DNA of 64,000 nucleotides. It comes from Buchnera aphidicola (Periphyllus lyropictus). Its GTDB lineage: Bacteria > Pseudomonadota > Gammaproteobacteria > Enterobacterales > Enterobacteriaceae. This document shows, in pieces, positions 59,400 to 64,000 of this stretch. The stretch covers positions 62,001 through 126,000 of the forward strand of contig NZ_CP097457.1 of NCBI RefSeq assembly GCF_024029895.1, given 5' to 3'. Position 1 is the first letter of the stretch, and the number at the start of each line of letters is the position of its first letter. The position numbers and the translations under genes are program-made. The notes beneath the pieces are model-generated. The model was not told the origin of the DNA. It worked only from the letters and a program-made list of their open reading frames with translations, and did no database searches.

Positions 59400-60872
59400 A
59401 TGTTAAATTATTTTAATCAGTTAAATTTTCGTGAAAAAAATAAAGAATTAAAAGATTGTATATTAATAAAAAAATCTCGTTTTAAAAATAAACTAAGAAT
59501 ATTAAAAAACAAAAAAATAGTTATAGTAGGATGCGGTTCTCAAGGTTTAAATCAAGGTTTAAATATGAGAGATTCAGGATTAGATGTATCTTATGCTCTT
59601 AAAAAAAGTAGCATATTAAAAAAAAATATTTCTTGGGTTAGAGCTGTAAATAATAATTTTGTATGTGATACATATGAATCTCTTATTCCAAATGCAGATT
59701 TAGTAATTAATTTAACTCCAGATAAACAACATAAAGATGTAATAAAAAAATTACAACTTTTAATGAAAAAAAATTCTGTTTTAGGATATTCTCATGGATT
59801 TAATATAGTAGAAATGGGAACTGTAATTCGTCCAGATATTACTGTGATTATGGTAGCTCCAAAATGTCCAGGAACTGAAGTTCGTGAAGAGTATAAGAGA
59901 GGTTTTGGAGTTCCTGCATTAATTTCAGTTCATAAAAAAAATAATATTTTTAAAAATGGTATAGAATATGCTAAAGCATGGGCTTATTCTATTGGTTCAC
60001 ATAAAGCTGGAGTATTATATTCTTCATTTTCAGCTGAAGTAAAATCTGATTTAATGGGTGAACAAACTATTTTATGTGGTTTATTACAATCTAGTTCTAT
60101 TGTTTATTATGAATATTTAATTAATCAAGGTTATGATAAAGGATATTCTGGAAAATTTATACAAAATGGTTGGGAAGTTATGACTGAATCTTTAAAACAT
60201 GGAGGCATTACTTTGATGATGGATCGATTGTCTAATGAATCTAAAATTAAATCTTATGAATTATCCGAATATTTTAAAACAATTTTCAAACCTCTTTTTA
60301 GAAAACATATGGATGATATACTTTCAGGAACTTTTTCTAAAAAAATGATTCGAGATTGGAATAATAAAGATAAGAAATTATTATTTTGGAGAAAAGAAAC
60401 AAAAAATTCTTTATTTGAAAATTCTCCTAATTATAATAAAAAAATTCAAGAAAAAGAATATTTTGAACGTGGAATATTCATGATTTCTATATTAAAATCA
60501 GGAATTGAATTAGCATTTGAAACTATGTTAGAAGCTGGAATTTGTAAAGAATCTGCTTATTATGAATCTTTACATGAATTACCATTAATTGCGAATACTA
60601 TTTCTAGAAAAAAATTGTTTGAAATGAATTTAGTTATATCAGATACTGCAGAGTATGGAAATTATTTATTTTCTAATAGTGCTGTTCCTTTATTAAAAAA
60701 TTCTATTTCTCATTTAAGAAATGAAAATTTAGATGAAATTCGTTCATGTGAAAGAATTGATAATATTGTTTTAAAAAAAATTAATGACAAAATTTATTAT
60801 CATCCAGTTGAAAAAATTGGAAGAAAGTTAAGAAAATATATGAAGAATATGAAAAAAATTCAATTAAATTAA
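59400..60872 (+). CDS. ilvC: Ketol-acid reductoisomerase (long class II form)
   Basis: A 490-residue NADPH enzyme (E. coli 491) that isomerises and reduces acetohydroxy acids. The ATG at 59400 gives [13 protein letters not shown], aligned with E. coli; a GTG 18 bases upstream lies on the GGAG ribosome binding site and is rejected. Visible motifs: [19 protein letters not shown], the metal-site region with [12 protein letters not shown] and [29 protein letters not shown] and [16 protein letters not shown]. Works directly upstream of IlvD in the pathway. Confidence 0.96.
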   Translation: MLNYFNQLNFREKNKELKDCILIKKSRFKNKLRILKNKKIVIVGCGSQGLNQGLNMRDSGLDVSYALKKSSILKKNISWVRAVNNNFVCDTYESLIPNADLVINLTPDKQHKDVIKKLQLLMKKNSVLGYSHGFNIVEMGTVIRPDITVIMVAPKCPGTEVREEYKRGFGVPALISVHKKNNIFKNGIEYAKAWAYSIGSHKAGVLYSSFSAEVKSDLMGEQTILCGLLQSSSIVYYEYLINQGYDKGYSGKFIQNGWEVMTESLKHGGITLMMDRLSNESKIKSYELSEYFKTIFKPLFRKHMDDILSGTFSKKMIRDWNNKDKKLLFWRKETKNSLFENSPNYNKKIQEKEYFERGIFMISILKSGIELAFETMLEAGICKESAYYESLHELPLIANTISRKKLFEMNLVISDTAEYGNYLFSNSAVPLLKNSISHLRNENLDEIRSCERIDNIVLKKINDKIYYHPVEKIGRKLRKYMKNMKKIQLN

Positions 60873-60968
60873 ATAATTTTTTATACTTTTTTTTTGTTAA
60901 TATTTTTTAAAATATTTCAATAGTATTAAGTAGATTAATAAATTTAAAATTTTATAGAGATTTTATAT

Positions 60969-61298
60969 ATGAATAAAAATATTCAACATTTAACAGATAA
61001 AAATTTTAAAGATTATATTTTAAATTGTAAAAAGTACATTTTAGTAGATTTTTGGGCAAATTGGTGCGCTCCATGTAGATCTTTATCTGTAAATTTAAAA
61101 AAAATTCAAAATGAATATATTAATAATTTAGAAATTGTAAAAGTAGATATTGAAAAAAATTCGAATACTGCTTTAAAATATTCTATTCAAAGTATACCTA
61201 CTTTAATATTATTTAAAAATAATAAAGTTTTAAAAATAAAAACAGGTTTTCTTTCTAAAGAAGATTTGAAATTTTTTCTAGATAAATATATTAAATAA
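60969..61298 (+). CDS. trxA: Thioredoxin
   Basis: A 109-residue thioredoxin, E. coli length. The redox pair is Cys33/Cys36 in WCAPC, not the usual WCGPC: the Gly between the cysteines is Ala. The cis-proline segment SIPTLILF and the Asp of VDFWA are conserved. It lies between ilvC and rho; the rep helicase gene found in this interval in E. coli is absent. rhlB and gpp are also missing. A single weak ribosome binding site (AGAG) precedes it. Confidence 0.94.
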   Translation: MNKNIQHLTDKNFKDYILNCKKYILVDFWANWCAPCRSLSVNLKKIQNEYINNLEIVKVDIEKNSNTALKYSIQSIPTLILFKNNKVLKIKTGFLSKEDLKFFLDKYIK

Positions 61299-61440
61299 TA
61301 GTTATAAAAAATTTTTTAAAATTTTTTATTAATAAATAATTTTTTAATGAGTATTAATTTTAAAATAAATATAATTTTTTTAAATTTAATGAATATTTCG
61401 AATAGTAATTACCTCGATTTTTATTAAGAAACCCACCATT

Positions 61441-62700
61441 ATGAATCTTACTAATCTTAAAAATACATTGTTTTCTAAATTAATTATACTTGGCGAAAAT
61501 ATGGGGTTAAAAAATCTCGCTCGTATGAGAAAACAGGATATTATTTTTTCTATTTTAAAAAAACGTATAAAAATTGGAAAAGATATTTTTGGAGATGGAG
61601 TTCTTGAAATATTACAGGATGGTTTTGGTTTTTTAAGATCTTCAGACAGTTCTTATTTAGCTGGATCTGATGATATATATGTTTCTCCTAGTCAGATTAG
61701 AAGGTTTAATTTAAGAACTGGAGATACTATTTTAGGAAAAATAAGACCTCCTAAAAAAGGAGAAAGATATTTTGCTTTATTAAAAGTTAATAAAGTAAAT
61801 TATGATCAACCTGAAAATTCAAGAAATAAAATTTTATTTGAAAATTTAACTCCTTCACATGCTAATTCTCGTTTAAGAATGGAGCGTGGAAATGGATCTA
61901 CAGAAGATTTAACAACTCGAGTATTAGATTTAGCATCTCCTATAGGAAGAGGTCAAAGAGGTCTAATTGTAGCTCCTCCTAAAGCTGGAAAAACTATGTT
62001 ATTGCAGAATATTGCACAAAGTATAGCTTATAATCATCCTGAATGTTTATTAATGGTTTTATTAATTGATGAACGACCTGAAGAAGTTACAGAAATGCAA
62101 AAATTAGTAAAAGGAGAAGTTATTGCATCTACTTTTGATGAACCCGCTTCTCGCCATGTTCAAGTAGCTGAAATGGTTATTGAAAAAGCTAAAAGATTAG
62201 TTGAACATAAAAAAGATGTGATTATTTTACTAGATTCAATTACTAGATTAGCTCGTGCATATAATACTGTTGTTCCATCTTCTGGAAAAGTATTAACAGG
62301 GGGTGTTGATGCTAATGCATTACATAGACCAAAAAGATTTTTTGGAGCTGCAAGAAATGTAAAAGAAGGAGGAAGTTTAACAATAATTGCGACCGCATTG
62401 ATTGATACTGGTTCAAAAATGGACGAAGTAATTTATGAAGAATTTAAAGGAACAGGGAATATGGAACTTCCTTTATCTAGAAAAATTGCAGAAAAAAGAG
62501 TTTTTCCAGCAATTGATTATAATCGTTCTGGTACAAGAAAAGAGGAATTATTAACATCAATAAGTGAATTACAAAAAATGTGGATTTTAAGAAAAATTAT
62601 TCATCCTATGTCTGAAATCGATGCAATGGAATTTTTAATTAATAAATTATCTATGACTAAAACAAATAATGAATTTTTTGATATGATGAAACGTTCATAA
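61441..62700 (+). CDS. rho: Transcription termination factor Rho
   Basis: A 419-residue RNA-dependent ATPase, exactly the E. coli length and highly similar throughout. The RNA-binding N-terminal region has DGFGFLRS and [16 protein letters not shown], Walker A is APPKAGKTM, then [11 protein letters not shown] and the segment [20 protein letters not shown] with Q-loop and R-loop. The 142-base upstream gap ends with a run of five nearly GC-bearing bases (ACCCACC) just before the ATG. Low drift is notable in a genome with few factor-independent terminators. Confidence 0.98.
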   Translation: MNLTNLKNTLFSKLIILGENMGLKNLARMRKQDIIFSILKKRIKIGKDIFGDGVLEILQDGFGFLRSSDSSYLAGSDDIYVSPSQIRRFNLRTGDTILGKIRPPKKGERYFALLKVNKVNYDQPENSRNKILFENLTPSHANSRLRMERGNGSTEDLTTRVLDLASPIGRGQRGLIVAPPKAGKTMLLQNIAQSIAYNHPECLLMVLLIDERPEEVTEMQKLVKGEVIASTFDEPASRHVQVAEMVIEKAKRLVEHKKDVIILLDSITRLARAYNTVVPSSGKVLTGGVDANALHRPKRFFGAARNVKEGGSLTIIATALIDTGSKMDEVIYEEFKGTGNMELPLSRKIAEKRVFPAIDYNRSGTRKEELLTSISELQKMWILRKIIHPMSEIDAMEFLINKLSMTKTNNEFFDMMKRS

Positions 62701-63008
62701 AATTAATATTTTAAATTATAAAATATATTAAAAAATTAATTAGATGATTCTAAAGCGCTTTTTTTTTTTAATTTATAATTTTTTATTAACATTAATTATT
62801 TTAAATTTTTTAAAATAAATATAAATTTTAAATATTAATTATTGTAAATTCTAATAAAAAAATAAATTTTAAATTTATTAAAAAAAATATTATTATTAAA
62901 AATAAAAATTTCAGGTAATATTTTTTTTAGGTATATAAAAATATAAATTTTGTTTATATTGATAAATTTTTTATTTTATAATATTATTAATAAATAATTA
63001 AAATTTTT
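62701..63008. other. AT-rich spacer between rho and tRNA-His
   Basis: 308 bases of nearly pure A/T. A palindromic AAAGCGCTTT followed by T runs lies at about 62752-62769, possibly the end of rho transcription, but it has no loop and is a weak terminator. A promoter-like TTGATA / TATTAT pair (62959-62987) belongs to the tRNA. No coding frame is seen. Confidence 0.6.
62959..62987 (+). promoter_or_regulatory. Probable promoter of the tRNA-His/tRNA-Pro unit
   Basis: TTGATA (62959-62964) and TATTAT (62982-62987) with a 17-base spacer match the sigma70 pattern, 22 bases upstream of the tRNA-His gene. A consensus TATAAT at 62977-62982 overlaps but has a 12-base spacer. Confidence 0.5.
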
Positions 63009-63085
63009 GGTGGCTATAGCTCAGTTGGTAGAGTCCTGGATTGTGATTCCAGTTGTCATGGGTTCAAGTCCCATTAGCCACCCCA
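63009..63085 (+). tRNA. tRNA-His (GTG)
   Basis: Almost identical to E. coli. The extra G at position -1 (63009) is encoded, opposite C73. Acceptor GTGGCTA pairs with TAGCCAC, the anticodon arm TGGATTGTGATTCCA carries GTG, and the T arm is ATGGGTTCAAGTCCCAT. The CCA end is encoded at 63083-63085, the only such case among the tRNAs here. Confidence 0.97.
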
Positions 63086-63188
63086 TTTTAAAAAAATATT
63101 ATATTTTCTTTTTTTTTTCTTTTTCTTATTTTTTTTTTTTTTTTTAATTTTTTATTTAAGAGCAAATTAATTTAAAATTTTTTATTAT

Positions 63189-63262
63189 CGGCGAATAGCG
63201 CAGTTTGGTAGCGCAACTGGTTTGGGACCAGTAGGTCAGAGGTTCAAATCCTCTTTCGCCGA
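63189..63262 (+). tRNA. tRNA-Pro (TGG)
   Basis: Acceptor CGGCGAA pairs with TTCGCCG, anticodon arm ACTGGTTTGGGACCAGT with anticodon TGG, T arm AGAGGTTCAAATCCTCT. CCA is not encoded. About 100 bp downstream of tRNA-His and probably in the same transcript, though the T-rich spacer could terminate. Confidence 0.96.
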
Positions 63263-63309
63263 AAAAAATAAAAAAAATAAAAAAAAAAATATATAATTTT
63301 TTTTAAAAT

Positions 63310-63645
63310 TTAACAAAAAATATTCTCTTTTATGTGTTTTTTAAAAAAATTATTTAAAAATTTTTTTATTTCAATATTATTTTTTTTACATATCCATTTT
63401 TTATTTTTATATTTAAAATAATATCCTTTATATTTTGTAGCTATCCAAATTTGTTTTAAGAATTCTTGTCTACTTATTATCATTTCATTTTTATATTTTA
63501 TATTAATTTTTAGTATTTTATTATACGATTCATAATCAATATTTAATTTTCCATTATATTTATCTAATTTTTTTTCTATTTTAAGTATTAATTTATTAAC
63601 TAAAATATGAAATTTTTTTGTTGTTAGTATTTTTTTTTTTAACAT
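63310..63645 (-). CDS. cyaY: Frataxin-like protein CyaY
   Basis: A 111-residue frataxin homologue (E. coli 106) that modulates IscS activity and binds iron. The conserved beta-sheet face is intact in SRQEFLKQIWIATKYKGYYF and WICKKNN. The first helix, which carries the iron-binding acidic ridge in E. coli (DDWDGDSDIDCE), reads DKYNGKLNIDYE, so most of the acids have been replaced by Lys, Asn or uncharged residues. Its function may be reduced to protein contact. Divergent from dapF, as in E. coli. Confidence 0.92.
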   Translation of the reverse strand: MLKKKILTTKKFHILVNKLILKIEKKLDKYNGKLNIDYESYNKILKINIKYKNEMIISRQEFLKQIWIATKYKGYYFKYKNKKWICKKNNIEIKKFLNNFFKKHIKENIFC

Positions 63646-63782
63646 AATATTTTTTAACCATTTTATTTTTAATTTTATAAATTTTTATATAATTTAAATT
63701 TTATTTTTTTATAAATAATTTATTATAAAAATTTTTATATATATATTAGAATTAATATTTTTTTTTATAAAGTGAATTTTAT

Positions 63783-64000
63783 ATGAAAAATTTAAAAAAA
63801 TTATATTTTTCTAAAATGCATGGGTTAAAAAATGATTTTATGTTAGTTGAAACTTTAACTCAAAAATTTTTTTTTACAAAAAAATTAATACAAAAATTTT
63901 CTAATAGAAATACTGGAGTTGGATTTGATCAATTACTTATAGTAGAAAATCCAATATTTAAAAATACAAATTTTAATTATCGTATTTTTAATTCAAATGG
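63783..64000 (+). CDS. dapF: Diaminopimelate epimerase, N-terminal part (partial)
   Basis: The window ends inside this gene; 72 complete codons are seen. [35 protein letters not shown] and YRIFNSNG match the N-terminal half of DapF, which interconverts LL- and meso-diaminopimelate for lysine and peptidoglycan. Both catalytic cysteines lie beyond the window edge. A five-residue N-terminal extension (MKNLK) and Lys in place of Gly in HGLGNDF differ from E. coli. Confidence 0.92.
   Translation, partial: MKNLKKLYFSKMHGLKNDFMLVETLTQKFFFTKKLIQKFSNRNTGVGFDQLLIVENPIFKNTNFNYRIFNSN

Noticed and set aside
62752-62769. AAAGCGCTTT plus T run as a strong terminator of rho
   Set aside because: The palindrome has no loop, so it cannot form a proper hairpin; kept only as a remark.

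Overview
The window is a stretch of a strongly reduced, very AT-rich gammaproteobacterial chromosome. Gene order, protein lengths and tRNA sequences all point to Buchnera aphidicola, the nutritional endosymbiont of aphids. The support is the run rpmH-dnaA-dnaN-gyrB next to atpBEFHAGDC-mnmG, groSL beside efp and dnaC, rpsU-dnaG-rpoD, ilvD-ilvC-trxA-rho, E. coli-like sequences carrying heavy Lys/Asn/Ile enrichment, intergenic DNA that is almost pure A/T, and no mobile elements, phage genes or CRISPR. I cannot name the aphid host from the sequence.

Layout. 0-12 kb: the end of ptsI and crr (sugar uptake), cca, tsaD, the rpsU-dnaG-rpoD operon, secB, then argH, argG and metF (amino-acid synthesis). 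12.4-25 kb: four tRNA genes followed by secE-nusG-rplKAJL-rpoBC-hupA, the transcription/translation block. 25.2-27.5 kb: a decaying metE pseudogene. 27.6-34 kb: rpoH, ftsY, rsmD, dnaC, efp, groL, groS. 34-43 kb: tRNA-Phe, mnmE, yidC, rnpA, rpmH, then dnaA-dnaN-gyrB. 43-52 kb: the F-type ATP synthase operon (minus strand) and mnmG. 51.9-52.3 kb: an AT-rich gap with phased DnaA-box-like repeats, the best candidate for the replication origin. 52.3-57 kb: yfgM, der, fdx, a frameshifted hscB, iscU, iscS. 57-64 kb: tRNA-Trp, ilvD, ilvC, trxA, rho, tRNA-His, tRNA-Pro, cyaY and the start of dapF.

How the parts work together: most genes are core information processing (RNA polymerase, sigma70 and sigma32, replication initiation, ribosomal proteins, chaperonin, ATP synthase). 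The rest is the symbiosis-relevant part: arginine from citrulline (argGH), branched-chain amino acids (ilvCD), lysine/peptidoglycan precursor (dapF), Fe-S assembly (iscSU, fdx) and formerly methionine (metF with dead metE).

The most informative observations are signs of ongoing reduction. metE can still be aligned end to end but is full of stops and frameshifts, while metF stays intact. nusG and hscB each have one frameshift located exactly in a long poly(A) run, where polymerase slippage could restore the frame. hscA is missing although hscB and the IscU LPPVK motif remain. The HD motif of Cca and the acidic ridge of CyaY are eroded. I see no new multi-gene system; the origin candidate paired with an altered DnaA DNA-binding motif is the most interesting less-explored signal.
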